A DNA stretch of 64,000 bases, taken from Polaribacter sp. Z022. GTDB taxonomy: Bacteria; Bacteroidota; Bacteroidia; Flavobacteriales; Flavobacteriaceae. The notes beneath the pieces were generated by a model. The model was not told where the DNA came from and searched no databases. It saw nothing but the letters and a program-made list of their open reading frames with translations. Location of the stretch: contig NZ_JALCZO010000004.1 in NCBI RefSeq assembly GCF_023555495.1, positions 186,001 through 250,000 on the forward strand, in the 5' to 3' direction. The position numbers and the translations under genes were made by a program. Of this stretch, positions 31,872 to 41,448 are shown piece by piece; position 1 is the stretch's first letter; each line of letters opens with the position of its first letter.

Positions 31872-32675
31872 ATGGCAAAAAAACTACTTCTACTCTTTTT
31901 ATGTTGTATTTCATTTATTAGTTTATCACAAGAAAGAAAAACGTTACTTTCTGGTAAATTAATAGATTCTTTAGGAATTGTAAAAAATGCTAACATTATT
32001 AACATAGATACAAACCAAGGAACTTTTTCTTCAGATGAAGGTAATTTTAGAATGTTTGTTTCTGAAGGAGATTCTCTACAAATTTCTTCTATACAACACA
32101 TTACAAAAAAATTTATTGTTACAAAAAATATACTAGCTTCACAACCTTTAACTATTACCCTAAAACTAAATACGTATGTTTTAGATGAATTCGAATTAAA
32201 AAAACACAATTTAACGGGCAGATTAGGTATCGATTTAAAAGATGTACCCAATAACAGAAAAGATTCTATTTTAAGAGATGTAATGGATTTTTCTAATGTA
32301 AATATGAAAATTGTAGAGGGTGATGATTATATAGATAAAAGAGTAAGACCTCACCTAGTAAATACAGACCCAAACTCTACATTTGTTGGTGCAGGAACAG
32401 CAATTGGTATGCCTTTTAAATACTCAGAAAGATTATGGGCTTTGCGGAAAAAATTGGATCGAAAAAAAGCATTTCCTTATAAATTATTTTCAGAACTTGG
32501 AGAAAAATTTTTCTTCGAAAAACTAAAAATACCCGTAGAAAATTATTTTCATTTTTTAGAATACTGTAACCCTTTAGGAATAGAAAAACTTCATAAAGAA
32601 AATAACCTCTTAGAAATTATTAAAATTCTACAGAAAGAAAGTGTTACATATTTAAAAATCATAAAAAAAGAGTAA
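31872..32675 (+). CDS. CarboxypepD-regulatory-like secreted protein, copy 2
   Basis: A 267-residue paralogue of the upstream gene, 9 bp after it. Signal peptide (LLLLFLCCISFISLSQ), then GKLIDSLGIVKNANIINIDTN and the matching FSSDEGNFRMFVSEGD segment of the regulatory domain. The C-terminal half is predicted helical. Same operon as copy 1, likely also with the DUF6702-like gene 29 bp downstream. Confidence 0.8.
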   Translation: MAKKLLLLFLCCISFISLSQERKTLLSGKLIDSLGIVKNANIINIDTNQGTFSSDEGNFRMFVSEGDSLQISSIQHITKKFIVTKNILASQPLTITLKLNTYVLDEFELKKHNLTGRLGIDLKDVPNNRKDSILRDVMDFSNVNMKIVEGDDYIDKRVRPHLVNTDPNSTFVGAGTAIGMPFKYSERLWALRKKLDRKKAFPYKLFSELGEKFFFEKLKIPVENYFHFLEYCNPLGIEKLHKENNLLEIIKILQKESVTYLKIIKKE

Positions 32676-32704
32676 TTTGGCGCAATAATTGTTTTTAAGT
32701 ACTT

Positions 32705-33205
32705 ATGAAATTTAAAAAAGCATATTTAATTCTTCTTATTATTCCTCTTCTTTCTTTTACCATGGCTCATAAGTATTACTTGAGTTTAACACAAATAGAA
32801 TATAGAAGTGAATTAAAATCTGTTCAAATTACTATCAATGTATTTATGGATGATATTGAAGAGGCTCTAAACAAAGATTATAAAATTAATTTACAGCTTA
32901 CCACAAAAAATGAATTGAAAAATAATGATGATTACTTCATTAAATACTTAAATAAAAAACTTCATTTTAAAATAGATGACATTTCTAAAAAGTTTAATTA
33001 TATAGGTAAAGAATATGATGGTGATTTGGTTTATTTCTATTTAGAAATAGAAGATATAAATACATTAAATTCTATAGAGATTACAAACAAAATTTTAACC
33101 ACTCATTTTCCAGATCAACAAAATTTAGTAAAATCTAAAGTGAAAAAAAAGCATAAAAGTATCTTGTTAGATGCGAAAAATGATAAAGGTTTGTTAAAAT
33201 TTTAA
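32705..33205 (+). CDS. DUF6702-family protein
   Basis: A 166-residue protein with N-terminal signal-like helix (LILLIIPLLSFTMA) followed by the family's typical opening AHKYYLSLTQIEYRSE. The C-terminus KNDKGLLKF matters: the same bases reappear 2.27 kb later as a relic upstream of the second M1 gene. DUF6702 proteins are Bacteroidota-specific and often encoded next to M1 peptidases, as here. Confidence 0.8.
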   Translation: MKFKKAYLILLIIPLLSFTMAHKYYLSLTQIEYRSELKSVQITINVFMDDIEEALNKDYKINLQLTTKNELKNNDDYFIKYLNKKLHFKIDDISKKFNYIGKEYDGDLVYFYLEIEDINTLNSIEITNKILTTHFPDQQNLVKSKVKKKHKSILLDAKNDKGLLKF

Positions 33206-33207
33206 CT
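33182..33207 (+). repeat. Direct repeat, left copy of the M1 duplication
   Basis: The sequence from GATAAAGGTTTGTTAAA spans the last codons of the DUF6702 gene and is repeated with one substitution at 35460-35484 in front of the second M1 gene. It marks the left border of the duplicated unit. Confidence 0.8.
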
Positions 33208-33265
33208 CTTTTTAACTTTTTTAACTAGTTATCCTTAATTTGTAGGCTAATTCAAATACCTACAA

Positions 33266-35389
33266 ATGAAAAAAATTAAGCTACTTTTTTTAAGTATCTT
33301 TTTTATTGGTGCAGCTGCTTTTGCTCAAGAAAAAAGAATTACTCAACAAGGTCACACAAACCAAAACAAGTTTAAACAACTTAAAGATCTTTTAGCAACT
33401 CCAAACAGTCAGCATACAGCATCTGGAGCTCCTGGTATCAATTATACTCAACAAAAAGTTGATTATGTAATGGATATTGTTTTAGATGATGAAAATCAAA
33501 GAATTACTGGTAAAGAAACAATTGTTTACCATAATAATTCTAAAGACCAATTAACATATTTATGGGTACAATTAGACCAAAATATGAGAGCTAAAGACTC
33601 TAAAACTCCAGATATTAGTACTAACAAAGTCCCTAAAAAACTTAATAAACGTTGGTTTAAAAGAGTTTTTCCTGACAATTCTTTTGATGGTGGTTTTAAA
33701 ATTACAAGTGTAAAAAATACAGATGGAAGTAACTTATCTCATACCATTAACCAAACAATGATGAGAATTAACTTACCAAAACCATTAAAATCTGGTGAAA
33801 CTTTTTCTTTTAAAATTGATTGGTGGTATAATATTAACAACCACAGAACACAAGGAGGAAGATCTGGTTATGAGCATTTTACAGAAAATGGAAACAACAA
33901 CTATGTAATTGCACAGTTTTTTCCAAGATTATGTGTGTATGACAATGTAGAAGGATGGCAAAATGACCAATTTTGGGGAAGAAGTGAATTTGCTTTAGAA
34001 TTTGGAGATTATACTGTAAACATTACAACTCCAGATGATCATATGTTAGGTGCAACAGGTGTATTGCAAAACGAAAAAGAAGTTTTAACCAAAAAAGAAT
34101 CAAAAAGATTAGCAATTGCTAGAAAAACTTTTGATAAACCTGTAATTATTAGAACTCAAAAAGAAGCTACTAAAATTGAAAAAAGTAAATCTAAAAAAAC
34201 TAAAACTTGGAAATTTGTAGCTAAAAACGTTAGAGATTATGCTTTTGCTTCATCAAGAAAATTTATTTGGGATGCACAAGCTGTAGATATTAATGGAAGA
34301 ACTGTAATGGCTTATTCTTTATATTCTAAAGAAGCAAACCCTTTATATGGAGACCATTCTACAAGATCTGTAGTACAAACTTTAAAAACTTATTCTAAAT
34401 ATACATTTGATTATCCTTACCATAAAGCAATTTCTGTAGATGGACAAATGGGTATGGAATACCCACAAATTTGTTTCAATCCTGGAAGACCAGATTTAGA
34501 AGATGGTGGATATTCTGACAGACAAAAATACAGAACAATTGGTGTAACTATACATGAAGTTGGTCACAACTTTTTTCCAATGATTGTTAACTCTGATGAA
34601 AGACAATGGACTTGGATGGATGAAGGTTTAAATTCTTACATGCAAATGTTGGCAATGATGGAATATGAAGAAGATTATCCTTTACGTAGAGGATTACCAA
34701 AAAACATTGTTAAATATATGTCTGGAGATCAGTCTAAAATTGCGCCAATAATGTCTAAAGGAGATAATGTTTACAGTTTTGGTAACAATGCTTATGGTAA
34801 ACCTGCTACTGCATTATGGATTTTAAGAGAAACTATAATGGGTAAAGAATTATTTGACCATGCTTTTAAAACATATTCTCAAAGATGGATGTTTAAACAC
34901 CCTACTCCTGCTGATTTCTTTAGAACTATGGAAGATGCTTCTGGTATAGATTTAGACTGGTTTTGGAGAGGATGGTTTTATACTACTGATGTTACAGACA
35001 TAGGTATTAAAGGTGTAAAAAAGTTTTCTATGAAAGAAAATGAAAATGATGTAGAATTTATAGAAGATACTTCTAAAGGTTTAGGTTTTGCAAAAAAACA
35101 CTCAAAATATCACTATGAAATAACCTATAATAAACCAGGTGGTTTAGTTATGCCAATTATAGTTGAGTTTACTTATAAAGATGGTTCTAAAGAAAGAAAA
35201 ACGTATCCAGCTCAAATATGGAGATACAATGACAAAGAAATTTCTAAAGTATTTTCATCTACTAAAGAAATTTCAAATATAACTATAGATCCAGATTTAG
35301 AAACTGCAGATGTAGATACTTCTAATAATAGTTGGCCAAAACAACAAAAAAATAAATTTGAAAAATTTAAAAATAAAGTAAAAGGGTAA
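33266..35389 (+). CDS. M1-family metallopeptidase, copy 1
   Basis: A 707-residue gluzincin peptidase with signal peptide (IKLLFLSIFFIGAAAFAQ). The zinc site is HEVGH from H430, with the third ligand in WMDEGLNS and a GMEY motif (residues near 394) corresponding to GAMEN. It shares the TASGAPG ... NYTQQKVDYVMD start with the next gene. Extracellular or periplasmic protein degradation; no T9SS sorting domain. The gene ends with a strong terminator. Confidence 0.93.
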   Translation: MKKIKLLFLSIFFIGAAAFAQEKRITQQGHTNQNKFKQLKDLLATPNSQHTASGAPGINYTQQKVDYVMDIVLDDENQRITGKETIVYHNNSKDQLTYLWVQLDQNMRAKDSKTPDISTNKVPKKLNKRWFKRVFPDNSFDGGFKITSVKNTDGSNLSHTINQTMMRINLPKPLKSGETFSFKIDWWYNINNHRTQGGRSGYEHFTENGNNNYVIAQFFPRLCVYDNVEGWQNDQFWGRSEFALEFGDYTVNITTPDDHMLGATGVLQNEKEVLTKKESKRLAIARKTFDKPVIIRTQKEATKIEKSKSKKTKTWKFVAKNVRDYAFASSRKFIWDAQAVDINGRTVMAYSLYSKEANPLYGDHSTRSVVQTLKTYSKYTFDYPYHKAISVDGQMGMEYPQICFNPGRPDLEDGGYSDRQKYRTIGVTIHEVGHNFFPMIVNSDERQWTWMDEGLNSYMQMLAMMEYEEDYPLRRGLPKNIVKYMSGDQSKIAPIMSKGDNVYSFGNNAYGKPATALWILRETIMGKELFDHAFKTYSQRWMFKHPTPADFFRTMEDASGIDLDWFWRGWFYTTDVTDIGIKGVKKFSMKENENDVEFIEDTSKGLGFAKKHSKYHYEITYNKPGGLVMPIIVEFTYKDGSKERKTYPAQIWRYNDKEISKVFSSTKEISNITIDPDLETADVDTSNNSWPKQQKNKFEKFKNKVKG

Positions 35390-35402
35390 ACCTTTTAGTA
35401 CT

Positions 35403-35438
35403 AAAAAAAAGCGATATCGTTTGATATCGCTTTTTTTT
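35403..35438 (+). terminator. Intrinsic terminator between the M1 copies
   Basis: AAAAGCGATATC and GATATCGCTTTT stems with a 4-base loop and long flanking A and T runs. Confidence 0.9.
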
Positions 35439-35459
35439 ATTCAATACTTTCCATTTTTT

Positions 35460-35484
35460 GATAAAGGTTTGTTAAATTTTTAAC
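35460..35484 (+). repeat. Direct repeat, right copy (relic of the DUF6702 gene end)
   Basis: GATAAAGGTTTGTTAAATTTTTAAC repeats the end of the DUF6702 gene with one base changed; read in frame it still gives DKGLLNF and a stop. It is non-coding here and shows the duplication carried that gene's end. The following 60 bp also align loosely to the leader of copy 1. Confidence 0.8.
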
Positions 35485-35547
35485 ATTCTTTAACTTATTA
35501 ATATTCTAATCACTAATTTTATCGGTAATTAATTCAAATCTATAATA

Positions 35548-37749
35548 ATGAAAAAAATATTTTTATTAGTATTTTCTTTATTCTTTGTTGTTGCTAGTAA
35601 TTTTGCACAAGAAAAAAAGAACAAAAAAGAAGTACAACAAGGACACATTGACCAAAACAAGTTTAGGCAACTAAAAGATGTTTTGGCTACTCCAAATGAT
35701 CAGCATACTGCTTCTGGAGCTCCAGGAAGTCAATATACTCAACAAAAAGTTGATTATGTTATGGACATTCGTTTAGAAGAAAGTACAAATAAGATTTATG
35801 GTGATGAGACTATTACTTATCACAACAACTCTAAAGATCAATTAGATTACTTATGGGTTCAGTTAGACCAAAATATGAGAGCAGATGATTCTAAAACTCC
35901 TTTAGCAAAATCTACAGGTGCTTCTGCTTTTATTACTCCTAAAAACTTTCAAAATACGTATATGAAAGAAGGTAAAGGATTTGGTTTTAATATAGAAAAA
36001 GTTGAAAGTGAAGGTAAACCATTATCTCACTTTATTAACAGAACTATGATGCGTATTAATTTACCTAATCCTTTAGCTTCTGGAGAAACATTTAAATTTA
36101 GAATTAAGTGGAACTACAAAATTAACGATATAAATAAAGATGGTGGTCGTTCTGGATTAGAATCTTTTCCTGATGGAAACAACAATTATACAATTGCACA
36201 GTTTTTTCCAAGATTAGCTGTTTATAACAATGTAGAAGGTTGGCAAAATATGCAATTCTGGGGTCGTTCTGAATGGGCTTTAGAATTTGGAGACTATGAA
36301 GTTAACTTAACAGTACCTGCAGATCATATTGTAGATGCAACAGGAGTTTTACAAAACGAGAAAAATGTTTTAACTAAAACACAACGTAAACGTTGGGAAA
36401 AAGCGAGAACTACTTTTGATAAACCAGTTATGATTGTTACTCAAGCAGAAGCTGAAAAAGCAGAAAAAGGACGTACTTCTAAAACAAAAACTTGGAAATT
36501 TAAAGCTAAAAGAGTTAGAGATTTTGCATTTGCATCTTCTAGAAAATACATTTGGGATGCTATGGCTACCAATGTAAATGGTAAAACTGTTATGGCAGTT
36601 TCATTATACCCTAAAGAAGGTAACCCTTTATGGGAAGAGCACTCTACAAGAGCTGTTGCTACTACTTTAATTGAGTATTCTAAACTTACTTTTGATTATC
36701 CTTATCCTAAAGCAATTTCTGTTCACTCAGAAAGACAAGGAATGGAATACCCAATGATTTGTTTCAATTTTGGTCGTCCAAATCCTGATGGAACATATTC
36801 TGATAGAACTAAAAAAGGAATGATTGGTGTTATTGTACACGAAGTTGGACACAACTTCTTCCCAATGATTGTAAATTCTGATGAAAGACAATGGACATGG
36901 ATGGATGAAGGTTTAAACTCTTTTGTTGAAATTTTAGCTGAAGATGTTTATGATCCAGTATTATTTGCTGGTAATCCTGCAAAAAACATTACTAGATATA
37001 TGAGTGGAGACCAAAGTAATATTTCTCCAATTATGTCTCAAGGAGATTATGTTAAACAATTTGGACCAAATGCATATACAAAACCAGCAGCTGGTTTATA
37101 TATCTTAAGAAAAACAATTATGGGACCAGAATTGTTTGACCATGCGTTTAGAACTTATTCTAAACGTTGGATGTTTAAACACCCAACTCCTGCAGATTTC
37201 TTTAGATCTATGGAAGATGCTTCTGGTATGGATTTAGATTGGTTTTGGAGAGGTTGGTTCTACACAACAGATGTAAATGATATTGGTATTAAAGCAGTAA
37301 AGCCTCTTTATTTAACTGATAAACCAAGTGAGAGAGTTGCTAAATTAAAAGAACAATACAAACAATATTTTGATGGTTTAGGAGATTTAGTTTACATCAC
37401 TGACAAAAAAGAAGATGCAAACCCTAAAGCAATGGATAAATATGCTGAAGGTAAAGAAGTTCCTTCTTACATTTACTCTGTAGAATTTGAAAAACCAGGT
37501 GGTTTAATTATGCCTTTAATTGTAGAATTAACTTATGCTGATGGTTCTACTGAAAAACAAACTTTTCCTGCTCAGATTTGGATGAAAAATGACAAAACAG
37601 TAAAAAGAGTTTTTGCTTCAACTAAAGAAATTAAAAGTATTAAAGTAGATCCAGATATGGAAACTGCAGATGTAGATACTTCTAACAATAGTTGGCCAAA
37701 GAAAGAGTCTAAGAAATTTGACGAGTTTAAAAACAAAGTAAAAAACTAA
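35548..37749 (+). CDS. M1-family metallopeptidase, copy 2
   Basis: A 733-residue paralogue of the upstream gene with the same signal peptide style, HEVGH from H431, WMDEGLNS and the same C-terminal block (ETADVDTSNNSWPK). The main difference is a longer region near 640-680. Very similar to copy 1 over most of its length, so the pair arose by tandem duplication. Both keep all zinc residues and are probably active. Confidence 0.93.
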   Translation: MKKIFLLVFSLFFVVASNFAQEKKNKKEVQQGHIDQNKFRQLKDVLATPNDQHTASGAPGSQYTQQKVDYVMDIRLEESTNKIYGDETITYHNNSKDQLDYLWVQLDQNMRADDSKTPLAKSTGASAFITPKNFQNTYMKEGKGFGFNIEKVESEGKPLSHFINRTMMRINLPNPLASGETFKFRIKWNYKINDINKDGGRSGLESFPDGNNNYTIAQFFPRLAVYNNVEGWQNMQFWGRSEWALEFGDYEVNLTVPADHIVDATGVLQNEKNVLTKTQRKRWEKARTTFDKPVMIVTQAEAEKAEKGRTSKTKTWKFKAKRVRDFAFASSRKYIWDAMATNVNGKTVMAVSLYPKEGNPLWEEHSTRAVATTLIEYSKLTFDYPYPKAISVHSERQGMEYPMICFNFGRPNPDGTYSDRTKKGMIGVIVHEVGHNFFPMIVNSDERQWTWMDEGLNSFVEILAEDVYDPVLFAGNPAKNITRYMSGDQSNISPIMSQGDYVKQFGPNAYTKPAAGLYILRKTIMGPELFDHAFRTYSKRWMFKHPTPADFFRSMEDASGMDLDWFWRGWFYTTDVNDIGIKAVKPLYLTDKPSERVAKLKEQYKQYFDGLGDLVYITDKKEDANPKAMDKYAEGKEVPSYIYSVEFEKPGGLIMPLIVELTYADGSTEKQTFPAQIWMKNDKTVKRVFASTKEIKSIKVDPDMETADVDTSNNSWPKKESKKFDEFKNKVKN

Positions 37750-37770
37750 ACTTTAGTTAGTTAAATAAAT

Positions 37771-37804
37771 AAAAAAGGTCTCACAATTTTGTGAGACCTT
37801 TTTT
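37771..37804 (+). terminator. Intrinsic terminator after M1 copy 2
   Basis: AAAAGGTCTCACAA and TTGTGAGACCTTTT stems with a 2-base loop; T-run follows. Confidence 0.9.
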
Positions 37805-37859
37805 GTTATGCTATAGTAATATAAAATGTATAACTTAGTAATAAAATAAATTTTAAAGA

Positions 37860-38374
37860 ATGCATAACTTTCTAATAAAAAACAAAACAAAAATTCTGAT
37901 ACTAATTTTGTTTTGTAATTATTCTGTTTTTTCACAATCAAATAATAGTTTTATAAAAAACACTCATTTAGATTCTTTAAAAATTGACTTAAGTATCAAT
38001 ATAAGAAGATATGTAGCAAGTTTTAAAGAATTTAATAACCTCTCTTCTAAAGATTCTGTTACCTATAATTACCCAATAGATACAATACTTGGAAGAGCAA
38101 GAATTTTAAATTTTCTGTAAATAAAGAAAATTCTTTAGGAAACTATAAGCATACATTTATTAAAAATATTAAACTTGAATTCAAGAATAAAAGTAATCTT
38201 ATATCAATTGAAGATGAATTATTTATAAGACCTAATAAGAGTATTACCATTTGGAATGGGAAAAAGAGTAAAAGACCAAAATTATTAGCAAAATCAGATC
38301 ACGTAATTATTACTTTAACTACTGTTACTAATAAAATTAAAAATAACACTAAATATTACGTTACATTTAAATAA
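37860..38374 (+). pseudogene. Secreted hypothetical protein, frameshifted at a T-run
   Basis: A signal peptide (KILILILFCNYSVFSQ) and about 80 residues read in frame 1 to a stop at 38120, ending ARILNFL. From the same T-run the other frame continues FSVNKENSLGNYKHTF and stays open to the stop at 38374. One extra T in AATTTTCTG would join the two parts into a 171-residue protein. Family unrecognised. Either a real frameshift or a homopolymer sequencing error. Confidence 0.7.
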
Positions 38375-38404
38375 AAAAAGCATCCATATAGGATGCTTTT
38401 TTTA
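38375..38404 (+). terminator. Bidirectional intrinsic terminator
   Basis: AAAAAAGCATCC and GGATGCTTTTTT stems with a 5-base loop, between the frameshifted gene and the convergent acyltransferase. Confidence 0.8.
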
Positions 38405-38423
38405 GTATATATTTATCGAATTA

Positions 38424-39242
38424 TTATTTACTCCAAAATTCTCTTTTCTTATTAAGTTCTTCTTCTTCTTTAATATAATCTTCTGCTTCTTTAGGAGATA
38501 AAACCTTTAAAAAAGAAGGATGCTGTTCAATAGCAAATTCAATTTTAGTGACAATATCAGCAATTTCTTCATTTTCATAATCTATTTCTAAAGGCTCTTT
38601 TATAACCATAGATTGTAAAACATTACGCTTTTTAATATTCAATCCTTTTTTATCAAAAGAACGTCTAAAACCATCAATTACAATAGGAACAACAACAGGT
38701 TTGTATGTTTTAATAATATGAGCAGTACCTCTTCTAATTGGTCTAAAAGGAGTAGTTGTACCTTGAGGAAAGGTAATTACCCAACCATCATCTATAGCTT
38801 TACCAATATTTGAAATATCAGAATTTTTTACTTGCCTGTTAACATTTTTACCTGCACTTCTCCATGTTCTATCTATAGAAACAGATCCTGCATAAGCAAA
38901 AATCTTTGGTAGTAATCCTGCTCTCATTGTTTCTCCTGCAGCAACAAAATATATATTTAATTTAGGATTCCATATATAACCTACATTTTTAATTGTATCA
39001 TCTCTCCCTTTTAATGAAGCATTAAAAACATGAAACATTGCAGCTACATCTGCAAAATAAGTTTGATGGTTAGAAATAAATAATACATTTTTTTCTGGTA
39101 AGTTTCTTAAAATTTCTGAACCTTCAATGTGTAAATTATTGAATTTACGGTATCTACCATGAGATATAAGTCCAAAAATTCTAATGATCATTTTTTTTAA
39201 GAACAAAATATGACCAAATGTATTCCTTTTAAATAAGGACAT
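38424..39242 (-). CDS. PlsC-like acyltransferase
   Basis: A 272-residue membrane-associated acyltransferase of the 1-acyl-glycerol-3-phosphate acyltransferase family. The catalytic block is NHQTYFADV, with one more residue between His and Asp than the usual NHQSxxD, and the third block is TFPQGTTTPF instead of FPEGTRS. I recall the same form in many Bacteroidota proteins. It may acylate lysophosphatidic acid or an aminolipid; the altered blocks leave the substrate open. Confidence 0.85.
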   Translation of the reverse strand: MSLFKRNTFGHILFLKKMIIRIFGLISHGRYRKFNNLHIEGSEILRNLPEKNVLFISNHQTYFADVAAMFHVFNASLKGRDDTIKNVGYIWNPKLNIYFVAAGETMRAGLLPKIFAYAGSVSIDRTWRSAGKNVNRQVKNSDISNIGKAIDDGWVITFPQGTTTPFRPIRRGTAHIIKTYKPVVVPIVIDGFRRSFDKKGLNIKKRNVLQSMVIKEPLEIDYENEEIADIVTKIEFAIEQHPSFLKVLSPKEAEDYIKEEEELNKKREFWSK

Positions 39243-39299
39243 TATAATTATTTTTTAAGTTGGGTAATCGCAAATTTACAAAAACAATTAAGAATTATG

Positions 39300-39926
39300 C
39301 TACTTTAATAGTTCTTTAATTTCTGAAAGCATCATTGCTGTAGCTCCCCAAACAATGTAATCATTTAATTTAAAGCAAGGTACCTCAACATTACTCATAT
39401 AAGAGGTATTCATATTTGTTGAAGATAAATTACAATCGTTTAAAAGGTCTTTTAATAAAACTTCAATGGTTTTATCTACTTCATAATTTAAATTGAATGT
39501 AGGTTTTTGAGAAACATAACCCAAAAAGGGTGTTGCTAAAAAATTACTTGGTGGTATATAAACATCTGTCAATTCTTTTATAACAGAAATTGAAGATTCT
39601 ACAATTCCAACTTCTTCAAAAGTTTCTCTTAAAGCAGTATTTTTAAGACTTAAATCAGTTTTATCAATTTTACCACCAGGAAAACTAATTTGAGCAGAAT
39701 GTGTGCCTTTATAACTAGCTCTTAAAGTAAGAAGAAAACAAGTTTCGTTATTTTTATTAGGATAAAACAATGCTAAAACTGCTGCTCTTTTTGGGTTTTT
39801 TGCTCTTATTTTATCTGCATCATATTTTAATCGCATTTTAGGTGCTAATTTAAATTGAGCATCTAATCCTCCTAATTTGGCATATTTTAAATTCTCTATT
39901 TTATTTTTAAAACTATTAAAATTCAT
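39300..39926 (-). CDS. Nudix hydrolase, CoA pyrophosphatase-like, start revised
   Basis: About 208 residues from the ATG at 39926 (MNFNSFKNK); the frame is open eight codons further, but that TTG overlaps a TATGTTTG -7 box (39948-39955). The Nudix box has the NUDT7-type form FPGGKIDKTD ... ALRETFEEVG. It probably cleaves CoA or a related nucleotide to limit damage or recycle the cofactor. Confidence 0.88.
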   Translation of the reverse strand: MNFNSFKNKIENLKYAKLGGLDAQFKLAPKMRLKYDADKIRAKNPKRAAVLALFYPNKNNETCFLLTLRASYKGTHSAQISFPGGKIDKTDLSLKNTALRETFEEVGIVESSISVIKELTDVYIPPSNFLATPFLGYVSQKPTFNLNYEVDKTIEVLLKDLLNDCNLSSTNMNTSYMSNVEVPCFKLNDYIVWGATAMMLSEIKELLK

Positions 39927-39947
39927 TAAAGAATAATTTACTTTTAA

Positions 39948-39955
39948 CAAACATA
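39948..39955 (-). promoter_or_regulatory. Candidate -7 box for the Nudix gene
   Basis: TATGTTTG on the minus strand, 22 bp upstream of the revised ATG. Confidence 0.45.
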
Positions 39956-40024
39956 TTCATTTCACCTTTAAATAAATATTATTTGGCAAGAATTTTGATT
40001 AATTTAGAGTAATTAAAACATTAC

Positions 40025-40288
40025 ATGAATAAAAAATACAAAAAATTAATATTAAGCATTGTTTTAGATGCTATTGGGTTTATTCCTTTTACAGATATAG
40101 TTTGGGCGCCATTATCTGCCTATTTAATGACAAAAATGTATAAAGGAAAAGAAGGTAAAATTGCAGGAATTGTAAGTTTAATAGAAGAAGCAATTCCTTT
40201 TTCTGATGTAATACCAACTTTTACTATAATGTGGTTTTATAGCTATGTTATTAAAAAAGAAAAAGTAGAAGAAATTATAAAGTTCTAG
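40025..40288 (+). CDS. Small membrane protein (87 aa)
   Basis: Two hydrophobic segments (LILSIVLDAIGFIPFTDIVWAPL and AIPFSDVIPTFTIMWFYSYVI, shortened) separated by a charged loop with KMYKGKEGK. I know similar proteins in flavobacteria without function. Its stop overlaps the convergent gene by 4 bp. Confidence 0.75.
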   Translation: MNKKYKKLILSIVLDAIGFIPFTDIVWAPLSAYLMTKMYKGKEGKIAGIVSLIEEAIPFSDVIPTFTIMWFYSYVIKKEKVEEIIKF

Positions 40289-40596
40289 TTTTCTCCTTTA
40301 AATAAAAAACCTAAACCTAATCTACTTAAAAACTTTTTTTCGAAAGCCCAAAAGAATTTAAACTGTCCAAATAACCAACCAACTATAGGCAAAGTTAATT
40401 GATACACAGGAAATATCAATAAAATTCTTAGTGGCCAATAAATCCAACCAGAAATATTTTCAGGATTTAAACCTATAAAATTAGTAATTGGTTTTGCAAC
40501 CCAAGCTGCAAAAGAACCATTTACTGCAAAAGCACAAAAAATAAGAATGATAGCTAAATTACTTTCAATTCCCCAACGTTGTTTTAATTTTTCCAT
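40285..40596 (-). CDS. DUF6787-like small membrane protein
   Basis: A 103-residue protein with hydrophobic stretches (LAIILIFCAFAVNGSF; WPLRILLIFPVYQLTLPIVGW, shortened). It is the last gene of the cysS-yidD-lgt run, 10 bp after lgt. I recall the family next to lgt in flavobacteria; function unknown. Confidence 0.75.
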   Translation of the reverse strand: MEKLKQRWGIESNLAIILIFCAFAVNGSFAAWVAKPITNFIGLNPENISGWIYWPLRILLIFPVYQLTLPIVGWLFGQFKFFWAFEKKFLSRLGLGFLFKGEN

Positions 40597-40606
40597 ATAA
40601 TCTATA

Positions 40607-41428
40607 TTATTTTGCTTTTTTAAACATTAACCATAATCCTATTAATACTAAAGGAATACTTAATACTTGACCTGTATTTAAAGAATTAAGAACCCAGTCT
40701 TCTCTACCTTGTACTTGAGCTTCTTTTAAAAATTCTATAAAGAATCGTAAAGACCAAAGAACTACCATAAATAAGCCAAAAAGAAATCCTGTTTGTTGCT
40801 TTTTGTCGGTTTTCCAATACAAATACCACATTACAAAAAACAATATTAAATAGCTAAAAGCTTCATATAATTGTGTTGGATGTCTTGGTACTGTTTCTCC
40901 TGCAGCTTTAAAAATTACTCCAAAGCTAGAACCTGTTTCTTTTCCATAAATTTCTGAATTAAAGAAATTACCAAAACGAATAAAAAAACCAGCTAAAGCT
41001 ACCATAATTGCTAATCTATCTAAAATAAATAACCATGGTTTTTGTAAATGTTTTTTTGCATAAAAATACATTGCAATTGGTATTGCTATTGCAGCACCAT
41101 GACTAGCAAAACCAGTAAAACCTGTAAACTTCCAAGTACCATTAACTTGTTTAAAAGGAAGAATTATTTCTAGTAAGTGATCTTGGTAATAATCCCAACT
41201 GTAAAAAAACACATCTCCTAAACGCATACCTATTAACATAGATACAAATACGTACATAAAAATTACGTCTAATTTTTCTACAGGAATTTTATCTTCTATA
41301 TAGATTTTTTTCATGAGTCTTAAACCCAATAAAAAAGCGGCAACAAACATTAAACTGTACCAACGAACAGTAAAAAAACCTAAATCGATTCCTAATGATG
41401 GATCCCAAGTAATTGCTAAAAAACTCAT
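40607..41428 (-). CDS. lgt: Prolipoprotein diacylglyceryl transferase
   Basis: A 273-residue membrane enzyme with about seven segments and the Lgt signature region (IRFGNFFNSEIYGKETG, PRHPTQLYEAF). It adds diacylglyceryl to the lipobox Cys of prolipoproteins, the first step of lipoprotein maturation; several lipoproteins in this window need it. Confidence 0.95.
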   Translation of the reverse strand: MSFLAITWDPSLGIDLGFFTVRWYSLMFVAAFLLGLRLMKKIYIEDKIPVEKLDVIFMYVFVSMLIGMRLGDVFFYSWDYYQDHLLEIILPFKQVNGTWKFTGFTGFASHGAAIAIPIAMYFYAKKHLQKPWLFILDRLAIMVALAGFFIRFGNFFNSEIYGKETGSSFGVIFKAAGETVPRHPTQLYEAFSYLILFFVMWYLYWKTDKKQQTGFLFGLFMVVLWSLRFFIEFLKEAQVQGREDWVLNSLNTGQVLSIPLVLIGLWLMFKKAK

Positions 41429-41448
41429 ATATTTTTTTATTTTTTATA

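Noticed and set aside
37753..37941. Minus-strand 62-aa frame
   Set aside because: It overlaps the intrinsic terminator and the start of the frameshifted secreted gene; composition is just AT-rich.
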